64,000 nt of DNA from an uncultured Lachnospiraceae bacterium (GTDB taxonomy: Bacteria; Bacillota; Clostridia; Lachnospirales; Lachnospiraceae). This document shows, one piece after another, positions 15,988 to 24,429 of this stretch; position 1 is the first letter of the stretch; every line of letters begins with the position of its first letter. Location: positions 62,001 to 126,000 of the forward strand of contig CANRPO010000002.1 of NCBI GenBank assembly GCA_947632515.1. Direction: 5' to 3'. The position numbers and the translations under genes were made by a program. The notes beneath the pieces were generated by a model. The model saw only the letters and a program-made list of their open reading frames with translations, had not been told where the DNA came from and searched no databases.

Positions 15988-18900
15988 GAATCCTAACGTG
16001 AAAAGAGTACTCGTGATCGGCTCCGGGCCGATCGTGATCGGGCAGGCGGCGGAGTTCGACTATGCGGGGACACAGGCCTGCCGCTCCCTGAAAGAAGAGG
16101 GAATGGAGGTCATTCTCGTAAACTCCAACCCCGCCACCATCATGACTGACGGCGACATCGCGGACAAGGTCTACATCGAGCCGCTGACCGCGAAAGTGAT
16201 CGAGGAGATCATTCTCAAGGAAAAGCCGGACAGCCTTCTGCCCAACATGGGCGGACAGGCGGGACTGAATCTGGGGATGGAGCTGGACGAGTCCGGCTTT
16301 TTGCGGGAGCACGGCGTCACACTGCTCGGGACGACGGCGGCCACCATCAAGAAGGCCGAAGACCGCCTGGAATTTAAGGAGACCATGGAAAAGATCGGAG
16401 AGCCCTGCGCCCCCTCTCTGGTGGTGGAGAACATCGAGGACGGCGTTGCCTTCGCGGCGAAGATCGGCTACCCCGTGGTGCTGCGCCCCGCCTACACGCT
16501 GGGCGGTTCGGGCGGCGGTATCGCCCATGACCGGGCGCAGCTCGAGGAGATTCTGGCCAACGGCCTGCGCCTCTCCCGCGTGGGTCAGGTGCTTGTGGAG
16601 CGCTGTATCGCGGGCTGGAAGGAGATCGAGTACGAGGTGATGCGCGACAGCGCGGGCAACTGTATCACCGTCTGCAATATGGAGAACATCGACCCTGTGG
16701 GCGTGCATACGGGCGACAGTATCGTGGTGGCTCCCTCCCAGACGCTGGGGGACAAGGAATACCAGATGCTCAGAAGTTCAGCCCTCAATATCATCAACGA
16801 GCTGGGCATCACGGGCGGCTGCAACGTGCAGTTCGCGCTCCATCCCACCAGCTTTGAGTACTGTGTGATCGAGGTCAATCCCCGCGTCAGCCGTTCCTCC
16901 GCGCTGGCCAGCAAGGCCACGGGCTACCCTATCGCGAAGGTGGCCGCGAAGATCGCGCTGGGTTACACCCTGGACGAGATCAAAAACGCCATCACGGGCA
17001 AGACTTACGCCAGCTTTGAGCCGACGCTGGACTACTGTGTGGTGAAGATCCCTCGGCTGCCCTTCGACAAGTTCATCACGGCCAAGCGGACGCTGACCAC
17101 CCAGATGAAAGCCACAGGAGAGGTCATGAGCATCGGCGACAGTTTCGAGGGCGCGCTGATGAAGGCGATCCGCTCTCTGGAACAGCATGTGGACTGTCTG
17201 CGCAGCTATGACTTCTCGGCGCTCTCTGTGGAGGAGCTGAAAGAACGCATGAAGATCGTGGACGACCAGCGCATCTACGTCATCGCCGAGGCGGTCCGCA
17301 AGGGCATAGACTACGACACGATCCACGAGATCACCATGATCGACTGCTGGTTCATCGACAAGATCGCGATACTGACAGAGATGGAGGCGGCGCTGGAAAA
17401 GGGGCCGCTGACGGTGGAACTTTTAAAAGAGGCCAAAAGACTCGAGTTTCCCGACACGGTGATCGCGCGGCTGACGGGAAAGAGCGAGGAAGAGATCAGG
17501 AAGATGCGCCGCGACAACGGCATCGTTGCCGCCTTCAAGATGGTGGACACCTGCGCCGCGGAGTTTGCGGCCAGCACGCCTTACTATTACTCCGTGTTCG
17601 GCTCCGAGACGGAGGCGGAGGAGACGCATCCGCAGAAGAAGGTGCTGGTGCTCGGCTCCGGCCCCATCCGCATCGGGCAGGGGATCGAGTTCGACTACTG
17701 CTCCGTACACGCCACCTGGGCCTTCGCGAAAGCGGGCTACGAGACGATCATCGTCAACAACAATCCGGAGACGGTCAGCACCGACTTCGACATCGCGGAT
17801 AAACTCTACTTCGAGCCGCTGACACCGGAGGACGTGGAGAACATCGTCAACGTGGAGAAACCCGACGGCGCGGTGGTGCAGTTCGGCGGACAGACCGCCA
17901 TCAAGCTCACCGAGAGCCTGATGAAGATGGGCGTGCCGATTCTGGGCACGAAGGCGGAGGATGTGGACGCAGCCGAAGACCGGGAGCTTTTTGACAAGAT
18001 ATTGGAAGAGACGCATATTCCGAGGGCGGCGGGCGGCACCGTCTACACCGCTGAGGAGGCCAAGGCGGTGGCGAACAGGCTGGGCTATCCCGTGCTCGTG
18101 CGCCCCTCCTATGTGCTGGGCGGACAGGGCATGCAGATCGCCATTTCCGATCAGGAGATCGAGGAGTTTATGGCGGTCATCAACCGCTATGAGCAGGATC
18201 ACCCGATTCTGGTAGATAAGTATCTGCAGGGAAAAGAGCTGGAGGTGGATGCGGTGTGCGACGGCACGGACATCCTCATCCCCGGCATCATGGAACACAT
18301 CGAGCGGACGGGCGTGCACTCCGGCGACAGTATCTCGGTCTATCCCGCGCCCACGGTGAGCGAGAAGGTGAAGGAGACGATTGCGGACTACTCGGGCAGG
18401 CTGGCGAAGGCGCTGCATGTGGTCGGCCTGATCAACATACAGTTTATCGCCATGGGAGACGAGGTGTACGTCATCGAGGTCAATCCCCGCTCCTCCCGCA
18501 CAGTCCCTTATATCAGCAAGGTAACGGGGATCCCCATTGTGGATCTGGCAACGCAGGTCATCATCGGTAAGAAGATACGGGATCTGGGCTACGAACCCGG
18601 CTTACAGCCCCCGGCGGACTACTATGCCATCAAGATGCCGGTATTCTCCTTCGAGAAGATTCGGGGCGCGGAGATCAGCCTGGGGCCTGAGATGAAGTCC
18701 ACGGGCGAGTGTCTCGGCATTGCGAAGACCTTCAATGAGGCGCTGTACAAGGCGTTCCTCGGCGCGGGAGTCAATCTGCCGAAACACAAGCAGATCATCA
18801 TTACCGTGAAGGACGCGGACAAGGGCGAGGCCATCGAGGTGGCGCGCCGTTTTGAAAAGCTGGGCTATATCATCTACGCCACGAGAAGTACCGCCGCCGC

Positions 18901-19198
18901 GCTCAACGAGGCGGGCGTCAAGGCGAGAAAAGTCAACAAGATCCATCAGGAGTCGCCCACGGTCATGGACCTGATCTTGGGCCACAGGATCGATCTGGTC
19001 ATCGACACCCCCACGCAGGGGCGGGATAAGAACAGAGACGGTTTCCTGATCCGCAGGACCGCCATCGAGACGGGCGTCCACTGCATCACGGCCATGGACA
19101 CCGCCAAGGCTCTCGTGTCCAGTCTGGAAAACGCGGTATCACAGGGAAAGATGACCTTGATCGACATTGCCTCGATTGCGAGACGCGGCGGCGCATAG
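15980..19198 (+). CDS. carB: Carbamoyl-phosphate synthase large subunit
   Basis: 1072 residues, full length. Two homologous ATP-grasp halves are visible: RVLVIGSGPIVIGQAAEFDY near the start and VLVLGSGPIRIGQGIEFDYC near residue 555; each has its own NPR substrate loop (EVNPRVSRSS and EVNPRSSRT). The C-terminal MGS-like allosteric domain follows (about 940-1072, with THPQ-like PTQGRDKNRDGF). It makes carbamoyl phosphate from bicarbonate, ammonia and two ATP. The start codon overlaps the end of carA. No pyrimidine attenuator is seen in the preceding leader. Confidence 0.96.
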   Translation: MPKNPNVKRVLVIGSGPIVIGQAAEFDYAGTQACRSLKEEGMEVILVNSNPATIMTDGDIADKVYIEPLTAKVIEEIILKEKPDSLLPNMGGQAGLNLGMELDESGFLREHGVTLLGTTAATIKKAEDRLEFKETMEKIGEPCAPSLVVENIEDGVAFAAKIGYPVVLRPAYTLGGSGGGIAHDRAQLEEILANGLRLSRVGQVLVERCIAGWKEIEYEVMRDSAGNCITVCNMENIDPVGVHTGDSIVVAPSQTLGDKEYQMLRSSALNIINELGITGGCNVQFALHPTSFEYCVIEVNPRVSRSSALASKATGYPIAKVAAKIALGYTLDEIKNAITGKTYASFEPTLDYCVVKIPRLPFDKFITAKRTLTTQMKATGEVMSIGDSFEGALMKAIRSLEQHVDCLRSYDFSALSVEELKERMKIVDDQRIYVIAEAVRKGIDYDTIHEITMIDCWFIDKIAILTEMEAALEKGPLTVELLKEAKRLEFPDTVIARLTGKSEEEIRKMRRDNGIVAAFKMVDTCAAEFAASTPYYYSVFGSETEAEETHPQKKVLVLGSGPIRIGQGIEFDYCSVHATWAFAKAGYETIIVNNNPETVSTDFDIADKLYFEPLTPEDVENIVNVEKPDGAVVQFGGQTAIKLTESLMKMGVPILGTKAEDVDAAEDRELFDKILEETHIPRAAGGTVYTAEEAKAVANRLGYPVLVRPSYVLGGQGMQIAISDQEIEEFMAVINRYEQDHPILVDKYLQGKELEVDAVCDGTDILIPGIMEHIERTGVHSGDSISVYPAPTVSEKVKETIADYSGRLAKALHVVGLINIQFIAMGDEVYVIEVNPRSSRTVPYISKVTGIPIVDLATQVIIGKKIRDLGYEPGLQPPADYYAIKMPVFSFEKIRGAEISLGPEMKSTGECLGIAKTFNEALYKAFLGAGVNLPKHKQIIITVKDADKGEAIEVARRFEKLGYIIYATRSTAAALNEAGVKARKVNKIHQESPTVMDLILGHRIDLVIDTPTQGRDKNRDGFLIRRTAIETGVHCITAMDTAKALVSSLENAVSQGKMTLIDIASIARRGGA

Positions 19199-19245
19199 AG
19201 CAGACGGCGTTCGCCGGGCGGAGAACAGCGGCGCGGAGGAGACGA

Positions 19246-19926
19246 ATGAACGCTGTCAGAAATTATCAGAAGGAATTGGACAGACTGATAGAGAGTAACA
19301 GCGTGCGCGGGGCAAGACTTCTGCTGCACAGCTGCTGCGCGCCCTGCAGCAGTTACGTGCTGGAGTATCTGCGCGCGCATTTTCGAATCACGGTCTTCTA
19401 TTATAATCCGAATATCTCCCCGCAGGAGGAGTACCGAAAGCGAGTGGAGGAGCAGAAAAGGCTGATCGGGATCTGCAATGGGAAACTGTCGGCGGGGCGG
19501 CGGACGGACGCGGAAGACGCCTACCCCATAGAGATCATCGAGGGAGACTACGAGCCGGAGCGGTTTGCAGAGATCGCCCGGGGAAGAGAGCGGTGTCCCG
19601 AAGGCGGCGAGCGGTGTTTCGCCTGCTATGAACTCAGGCTGCGGGCGAGCGCAGAGCGCGCGAAGGAAGGACGGTTCGATTACTTCGCCACCACGCTGAC
19701 CGTAAGCCCCTTAAAGAATGCGGCGAAACTCAATGAGATCGGGGAACGCTTGGCGGCGGAGTACGGCGTGGCCTGGCTGCCCTCGGATTTTAAGAAAAAA
19801 GGCGGCTATCAGCGCTCCGTCGAGCTGTCGAAAGAGTATGGCCTGTACAGACAGGATTACTGCGGCTGCGCCTACTCCAAGGCGGAGCGGGAGCGGCAGA
19901 AAGAAGAGCGCGCGGCGCGTCAATAA
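19246..19926 (+). CDS. queH: Epoxyqueuosine reductase QueH
   Basis: 226 residues, matching the QueH (DUF208) family that performs the last step of tRNA queuosine synthesis, reducing epoxyqueuosine, in bacteria lacking QueG. The signature is the vicinal cysteine motif LLLHSCCAPCSSY (Cys30, Cys31, Cys34) and the C-terminal DYCGCAYS cysteines; these bind the iron-sulfur cluster and metal. Between them lie CPEGGERCFACYELR and TTLTVSPLKN, also typical. GGAGGAG precedes the ATG. It lies 18 bp before argS, so the two tRNA-related genes are probably cotranscribed. Confidence 0.93.
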   Translation: MNAVRNYQKELDRLIESNSVRGARLLLHSCCAPCSSYVLEYLRAHFRITVFYYNPNISPQEEYRKRVEEQKRLIGICNGKLSAGRRTDAEDAYPIEIIEGDYEPERFAEIARGRERCPEGGERCFACYELRLRASAERAKEGRFDYFATTLTVSPLKNAAKLNEIGERLAAEYGVAWLPSDFKKKGGYQRSVELSKEYGLYRQDYCGCAYSKAERERQKEERAARQ

Positions 19927-19944
19927 GGCAGTACGGAGGGAAAA

Positions 19945-21726
19945 ATGCAGAAAATATTGGATTTGATTTCAGAAGAGATGAGAAAAGCTTTCGAGGCGGC
20001 AGGCTATGACGGGGACTTGGGAAAAGTCACCCTCTCCAACAGGCCCGATCTGTGCGAGTACCAGTGCAACGGCGCCATGGCGGGGGCTAAGAAGTATCAC
20101 AAAGCGCCCCTTGCAATCGCACAGGAGGTGGCGGGACAGCTTGCGGAGAGCGGAGTGTTCGCGGAAGTGTCCGCCGCAGCGCCCGGCTTTTTGAACCTGA
20201 AGGTGAAAGCGTCTTTCGTGAGAGACTATCTGCGGCAGATGCAGGAAAGCGATAAATTCGGGCTGGAGCCGCCCGAGAAGAGGAAGAAGATCATCGTCGA
20301 TTACGGCGGCGCCAACGTGGCGAAACCGCTCCATGTCGGGCATCTGCGCCCCGCCATCATCGGCGAGAGCGTGAAACGGATCTGCCGTTTCGCCGGACAT
20401 GATGTGATCGGCGACATTCACATGGGCGACTGGGGCCTGCAGATGGGACTCGTCATCACCGAGCTGCGCAGACGGCAGCCCGATCTGGTCTATTTTGACG
20501 AGAACTATGCGGGCGAATACCCTGCCGAGGCTCCCTTTACGATAGCGGAGCTGGAGGAGATCTACCCCACGGCCAGCGCCAAATCTAAGGAAGACGCAGC
20601 CTACAAGGCCGAGGCCATGGAGGCGACCCACAAGCTGCAGAGCGGCGAGCGCGGCCACCGCGCCCTGTGGAACCACATCATGCGCGTGTCCGTGGAGGAT
20701 CTGAAGAAAAATTACGACAGCCTTGACGTGTCCTTCGATCTCTGGAAAGGAGAGTCCGATGTGCAGGAGCTGATTCCGGAGATGGTGGACATGCTGAAAA
20801 AGGGCGGCTATGCCTACGAGAGTGACGGCGCCCTCGTGGTGGACGTTAAGGAGGAGACAGACACGAAGGAAGTGCCGCCCTGTATGATCTTAAAGTCCGA
20901 CGGTGCGGCGCTCTACAACACCACCGATCTGGCGACCATCATGGACCGCATGGCGAAGTATCATCCGGACAAGATGATCTATGTGACGGACAAGCGGCAG
21001 GACCTCTATTTCGAGCAGATTTTCCGCTGCGCAAAAAAGACCGGACTGGTCAACGAAGACACCGAGCTGGTGCATATCGGCAACGGCACGATGAACGGCA
21101 GAGACGGCAAACCCTTCAAGACGAGGGAGGGCGGCGTCATGCGCTTAGAGCACCTGATCCGCGAGATCGACGAGGAGATGCTCAGAAAGATCCGGGAGAA
21201 CGCCGGGACGAAAGGCTATGAGATCGACGCTGCGGAGGCCGAGGAGACGGCTAAGGTAGTCGGCCTGGCGGCGGTCAAGTACGGCGATCTGTCCAATCAG
21301 GCGGCGAAAGATTACATCTTCGACGTTGACAGATTCACCTCCTTTGAGGGCGATACCGGCCCCTACATCCTCTATACCATTGTGCGGATCAAGTCGATCC
21401 TGAGCAAGTATGCGGAGCAGGACGGCGATTTGACCGAATTGGTCATCAAAGAGGCGGCAAACGATTCCGAGAAGAGCCTGATGCTGGAGCTTGCGAAGTT
21501 CAACGCCATGGCGGAAACCGCCTACGAGGAGGCCGCGCCCCACAGGGTATGCGCCTACATCTACGACATCGCCAACGCGTTCAACCACTTTTATCACGAG
21601 ACGAAGATCCTGACCGAGGAGGATGCGGAGCGGAAGAAGGGCTGGATCGCCCTTCTGAAACTGACGAAGGATATATTGGAAGTATGTATTGACTTACTCG
21701 GTTTTTCCGCGCCGGAGAGGATGTGA
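19945..21726 (+). CDS. argS: Arginyl-tRNA synthetase
   Basis: 593 residues, class I synthetase charging tRNA-Arg. An N-terminal Add-1 domain (RPDLCEYQCNGAMAGAKKYH) precedes the Rossmann catalytic core with the HIGH motif as HVGH (130-133) in KPLHVGHLRPAIIGE. The KMSKS loop is degenerate (around GKPFKTREGG), common for ArgRS. The anticodon-binding DALR domain ends the protein (about 480-593, PHRVCAYIYDIANAFNHFYH). It ends just before the tRNA-Val/tRNA-Met pair. Confidence 0.95.
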   Translation: MQKILDLISEEMRKAFEAAGYDGDLGKVTLSNRPDLCEYQCNGAMAGAKKYHKAPLAIAQEVAGQLAESGVFAEVSAAAPGFLNLKVKASFVRDYLRQMQESDKFGLEPPEKRKKIIVDYGGANVAKPLHVGHLRPAIIGESVKRICRFAGHDVIGDIHMGDWGLQMGLVITELRRRQPDLVYFDENYAGEYPAEAPFTIAELEEIYPTASAKSKEDAAYKAEAMEATHKLQSGERGHRALWNHIMRVSVEDLKKNYDSLDVSFDLWKGESDVQELIPEMVDMLKKGGYAYESDGALVVDVKEETDTKEVPPCMILKSDGAALYNTTDLATIMDRMAKYHPDKMIYVTDKRQDLYFEQIFRCAKKTGLVNEDTELVHIGNGTMNGRDGKPFKTREGGVMRLEHLIREIDEEMLRKIRENAGTKGYEIDAAEAEETAKVVGLAAVKYGDLSNQAAKDYIFDVDRFTSFEGDTGPYILYTIVRIKSILSKYAEQDGDLTELVIKEAANDSEKSLMLELAKFNAMAETAYEEAAPHRVCAYIYDIANAFNHFYHETKILTEEDAERKKGWIALLKLTKDILEVCIDLLGFSAPERM

Positions 21727-21800
21727 CGCAGCGCCGTCCTGCCCCGTCCATGATGGAGGATAGGAAAAATAAAAAAACAGATGATTTTCGATAAAAATAC

Positions 21801-21830
21801 TTGACAAGCGGTACTGCATGATTGTATACT
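21801..21830 (+). promoter_or_regulatory. Strong promoter of the tRNA genes
   Basis: TTGACA at 21801-21806 and TATACT at 21825-21830 with an 18-bp spacer, 36 bp before tRNA-Val. Confidence 0.75.
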
Positions 21831-21866
21831 AGCAAAGCGGGTTGCGTGAGTAGCCCGCAGTGATAT

Positions 21867-21939
21867 GGGGTCTTAGCTCAGCTGGGAGAGCATCTGCCTT
21901 ACAAGCAGAGGGTCATAGGTTCGAGCCCTATAGGCCCCA
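21867..21939 (+). tRNA. tRNA-Val (anticodon TAC)
   Basis: A complete cloverleaf of 73 nt. Acceptor GGGGTCT pairs with AGGCCCC (one T-G), the D-arm contains AGCTCAGCTGGGAGAGC, the anticodon stem TCTGC/GCAGA holds the loop CTTACAA with anticodon TAC, and the T-arm has GGTTCGAGCCC. The discriminator is A and CCA is not encoded. Confidence 0.96.
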
Positions 21940-22011
21940 TTTTGCAGTCGTAAAATCGGATAAGCGCCGTCGGACGCTGTCTGTTTTCTGCGGTTGCGGA
22001 GATAAAGATAT

Positions 22012-22085
22012 GGCGAGATAGCTCAGCTGGCTAGAGCATACGGTTCATACCCGTAGTGTCGAGGGTTCAAGTCCCCCTCTCGCTA
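22012..22085 (+). tRNA. tRNA-Met (anticodon CAT), elongator type
   Basis: A complete 74-nt cloverleaf. Acceptor GGCGAGA pairs with TCTCGCT; anticodon stem TACGG/CCGTA with loop TTCATAC. It lacks the three G-C pairs of initiator tRNA and resembles the Bacillus elongator tRNA-Met. A lysidine-modified tRNA-Ile cannot be fully excluded from sequence alone. CCA is not encoded. Confidence 0.92.
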
Positions 22086-22096
22086 TTGCGTTAGAG

Positions 22097-22140
22097 ATAG
22101 CTGAAAGCCTTGGTTTTACCGGTTTTCAGCTATTTTTTTG
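22097..22140 (+). terminator. Intrinsic terminator of the tRNA unit
   Basis: ATAGCTGAAAGCC (22097-22109) pairs with GGTTTTCAGCTAT (22121-22133), one G-T, followed by a run of seven T. It separates the tRNA genes from the pilus promoter at 22272. Confidence 0.9.
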
Positions 22141-22271
22141 TTTCCGTTTATGACGGGAAAAAGTGTGACACTCTGCGGGGATGCATCATCGGATTTGCGG
22201 TGGAGAGTATTTCTCCTTTTGTGAAAAATCAACAAATTTAAAAAAATTTTTCCATAAAAATTCAAAAGAGT

Positions 22272-22300
22272 TTGAATTTATGGCGTATAGGTGTTATTAT
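22272..22300 (+). promoter_or_regulatory. Pilus promoter P1 (upstream of pilC)
   Basis: TTGAAT at 22272-22277, 17-bp spacer, TATTAT at 22295-22300. The -35 region and spacer (AGTTTGAATTTATGGCGTAT) are nearly identical to promoter P2 at 26075 and partly to P3 at 29748. Transcripts would start near 22307. Confidence 0.72.
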
Positions 22301-22337
22301 TATGGTAATAAAGTGCCGATATTATAGGAATGGCGGC

Positions 22338-22363
22338 AAATGACGGATCGAAACGTCATTTTT
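22338..22363 (+). terminator. Terminator-like hairpin in the pilC leader (possible attenuator)
   Basis: AAATGACG (22338-22345) pairs exactly with CGTCATTT (22354-22361) and the right arm ends in a run of five T. It lies about 30 nt into the predicted transcript and about 60 nt before the pilC start codon, so it could stop transcription early. No competing antiterminator is obvious. Confidence 0.45.
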
Positions 22364-22420
22364 GTGTTACGCGCACAAAGGATGCGGCGGTACGAGACAG
22401 AGATACATGGAGGGCAGGCT

Positions 22421-23635
22421 ATGGCGACATGGGGTTACGTCGCGGTCGATAAGAGCGGTAAAGAAGTCAAAGGCAGCAGGGACGCCGACAGCAGAGAGCA
22501 GGTGACCAGAGAACTGAAGAATCAGGGATTGATCGTTCTGGAGGTCACGGAGCAGAACGCGTTGACGAAGGACATCAGTTTCGATTTTGGCGGCAAGCCG
22601 ACGCCGAGAGACTTGGCGGTGTTCTGCAGACAGTTTGCGAGTATCACGCGAGCGGGCGTCACGATCATACAGACGTTGAATATGCTGGCGGAGCAGACGG
22701 AGAATGTGAAGATGCAGAAGGCGTTGCAGGCGGTCCGCGCGGACGTGGAGAAGGGCGAGAGCTTTGCGGATTCTCTCTCACAGCATCCGAAGGTATTTCC
22801 GGAGCTGCTGGTGCAGATGGCGAGGGCCGGCGAGGCGTCAGGCAGTCTGGAGACGGCGATGGAGCGTATGGCGGTTCAGTTCGAGAAATCTGCGAAGACG
22901 CAGGCGCTCGTCAAGAAAGCCATGATCTACCCGATCGTGGTCGCGCTGGTCGCCGTCGCGGTCGTTATCGTCATGCTGGTGTTCGTTATCCCGCGCTATA
23001 TGGATATGTTCGAAGAACTGGGCACGGAGCTGCCGGCCATCACGAGGATGGTCGTGTCGATGAGCAACTTTATCCAGAATTACTGGTACATAATCATCCC
23101 TGTGGTGATCGCGATCGTGGTGGTATTCAAGACATGGTCGAAGACATACACCGGCAAGCATGTGCTGGGCAAGCTGGCGCTTAAGATTCCGGCAATCAAG
23201 AACTTGGTCGTAAAATCCGCGTCCTCCCAGATGGCGAGGACACTGAGCACTCTTCTGACGGCGGGCGTGCCGTTGGTGGAGGCGGTGGACATTGTGGCCG
23301 ACACGATGGGGAATATCTGGTTCAAGGAGGCTCTGAAAGAGGCGGTGGAACAGATCATGATCGGCGTGCCGATGTCGCAGCCTTTGCAGACATGCGGATT
23401 GTTCCCGCCGATGGTATATCATATGGTGCGTATCGGCGAGGAGGCCGGCTCTACCGAGGATATGCTGAACAAGCTGGCGGATTATTACGAGGAAGAGGTA
23501 GAGATGGCGGTGCAGTCGCTGATGGCGGCGATGGAGCCTATGATCATTATCGTGCTGGCCTGCGTGGTGGGCGTGCTGATCGGCGCGGTCATGGCGCCTA
23601 TGGTGACGATGTACGCCGCGTTGGATAATCTGTAA
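22421..23635 (+). CDS. pilC: Type IV pilus inner-membrane platform protein PilC (GspF family)
   Basis: 404 residues from the ATG at 22421, preceded by GGAGGG; the frame extends upstream but that part is unlike PilC. After a short soluble N-terminus (MATWGYVAVDKSGKEVKGS) come two T2SSF domains: residues about 70-195 (TPRDLAVFCRQFASITRAGVT) and 275-400 (SQMARTLSTLLTAGVPLVEA), each followed by hydrophobic helices (near 170-195, 220-245 and 375-400). PilC anchors the assembly ATPases and feeds pilins into the growing fibre. No PilB, PilT or other ATPase is encoded nearby. Confidence 0.93.
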   Translation: MATWGYVAVDKSGKEVKGSRDADSREQVTRELKNQGLIVLEVTEQNALTKDISFDFGGKPTPRDLAVFCRQFASITRAGVTIIQTLNMLAEQTENVKMQKALQAVRADVEKGESFADSLSQHPKVFPELLVQMARAGEASGSLETAMERMAVQFEKSAKTQALVKKAMIYPIVVALVAVAVVIVMLVFVIPRYMDMFEELGTELPAITRMVVSMSNFIQNYWYIIIPVVIAIVVVFKTWSKTYTGKHVLGKLALKIPAIKNLVVKSASSQMARTLSTLLTAGVPLVEAVDIVADTMGNIWFKEALKEAVEQIMIGVPMSQPLQTCGLFPPMVYHMVRIGEEAGSTEDMLNKLADYYEEEVEMAVQSLMAAMEPMIIIVLACVVGVLIGAVMAPMVTMYAALDNL

Positions 23636-23665
23636 GAGCAGGGATGGAAAAGGAGGACCGAGCGT

Positions 23666-23965
23666 ATGGATGCGTCTCTTACTGCGAGTGCAGTCAGTCG
23701 GCTCTTGACGCCGGTATTCAGAGAATATAATGTACGCAGAGCCATTTTGTTTGGTTCCGCCGCCAAGGGAACGGCACAGGAAAACAGTGATTTGGACATT
23801 GTGGTGGACAGCGGTTTAAAAGGTTTACAATTTGTGGGACTGTGTGAAGATATACGCCGGACGGTTCATCGGGAGATTGATTTGTTTGACGTGACGCACA
23901 TTCGGAAAGATTCGGTTGTCGATCATGAGATCAGGAAAACAGGGGTAGTGATATATGAGGAATGA
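23666..23965 (+). CDS. mntA: MNT-family nucleotidyltransferase antitoxin (MntA type)
   Basis: 99 residues: a minimal nucleotidyltransferase with the GSxxxG...DxD signature: Gly30-Ser31 in LFGSAAKG, Asp42 and Asp44 in SDLDIVV, third carboxylate Asp72 in REIDLFDV. In MntA-HepT (type VII) toxin-antitoxin pairs this enzyme inactivates the HEPN toxin by adding AMP to a tyrosine. The stop overlaps hepT by 11 nt. AAGGAGGA lies 9 bp before the ATG. The module sits between pilC and the major pilin gene and is unrelated to pili by family. Confidence 0.88.
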   Translation: MDASLTASAVSRLLTPVFREYNVRRAILFGSAAKGTAQENSDLDIVVDSGLKGLQFVGLCEDIRRTVHREIDLFDVTHIRKDSVVDHEIRKTGVVIYEE

Positions 23966-24290
23966 GGCGATTATACGGAAGATGATTGCCTATGTCGATA
24001 AAATACTGAAGTATTGTGAAAACGTCACATATGAAAACTTTAAAAGTAATATGATGCTGGTCGAAGCCTGTGTGTTCAATTTGAGCCAGTTAGGAGAACT
24101 TGTTGCAAAATTGGATGACAGCTATATCGCAAAGTACGCGCAAGTGCCATGGAAACAAATGCGAGGACTCAGAAATAGAATAGTGCATGATTATGAAGGG
24201 GTGAATTTGATACTTGTGTGGGAAATCATCACGGACGATCTGCCGGATTTGCTGCAGCAGTTGAAGATGATCGGGAATAATCAAGAATAA
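23955..24290 (+). CDS. hepT: HEPN-domain RNase toxin HepT
   Basis: 111 helical residues with the HEPN RNase motif R-x4-H-x-Y: Arg73, His78, Tyr80 in RNRIVHDYEG. This is the toxin of the MntA-HepT pair; Tyr80 is the residue AMPylated in studied homologues (family knowledge). It overlaps the antitoxin gene. The last codons lie in three tandem copies of a 10-bp unit (24276-24305), so replication slippage would change the reading frame at the C-terminus. Confidence 0.88.
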   Translation: MRNEAIIRKMIAYVDKILKYCENVTYENFKSNMMLVEACVFNLSQLGELVAKLDDSYIAKYAQVPWKQMRGLRNRIVHDYEGVNLILVWEIITDDLPDLLQQLKMIGNNQE

Positions 24291-24305
24291 TCAAGAATAA
24301 TCAAG
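24276..24305. repeat. Three tandem copies of a 10-bp unit at the hepT 3' end
   Basis: AATAATCAAG is repeated exactly three times; the first copy and half of the second encode the HepT C-terminus. Confidence 0.9.
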
Positions 24306-24329
24306 TATAAAGCACTGATAAAATACAAA

Positions 24330-24429
24330 ACATATCTGGGAAGTCTGAAATTCTGAACGCACGTCTTTTATCATCTGTTCTGAGAGAATCCCTTATATGT
24401 ACACGAATTTCATAAGGGAGGAAGAAGGA
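24330..24429 (+). promoter_or_regulatory. Leader shared by both Rpn genes, with SD-adjacent hairpin (copy 1)
   Basis: The block CATATCTGGGAAGTCTGAAA is followed by AATCCCTTATATGTACA and CATAAGGGAGGA. CCCTTAT (24390-24396) pairs with ATAAGGG (24412-24418), and the right arm overlaps the Shine-Dalgarno GGGAGGA. The same arrangement precedes the second Rpn gene at 28450-28551. It may tune translation by masking the ribosome binding site. Confidence 0.65.
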
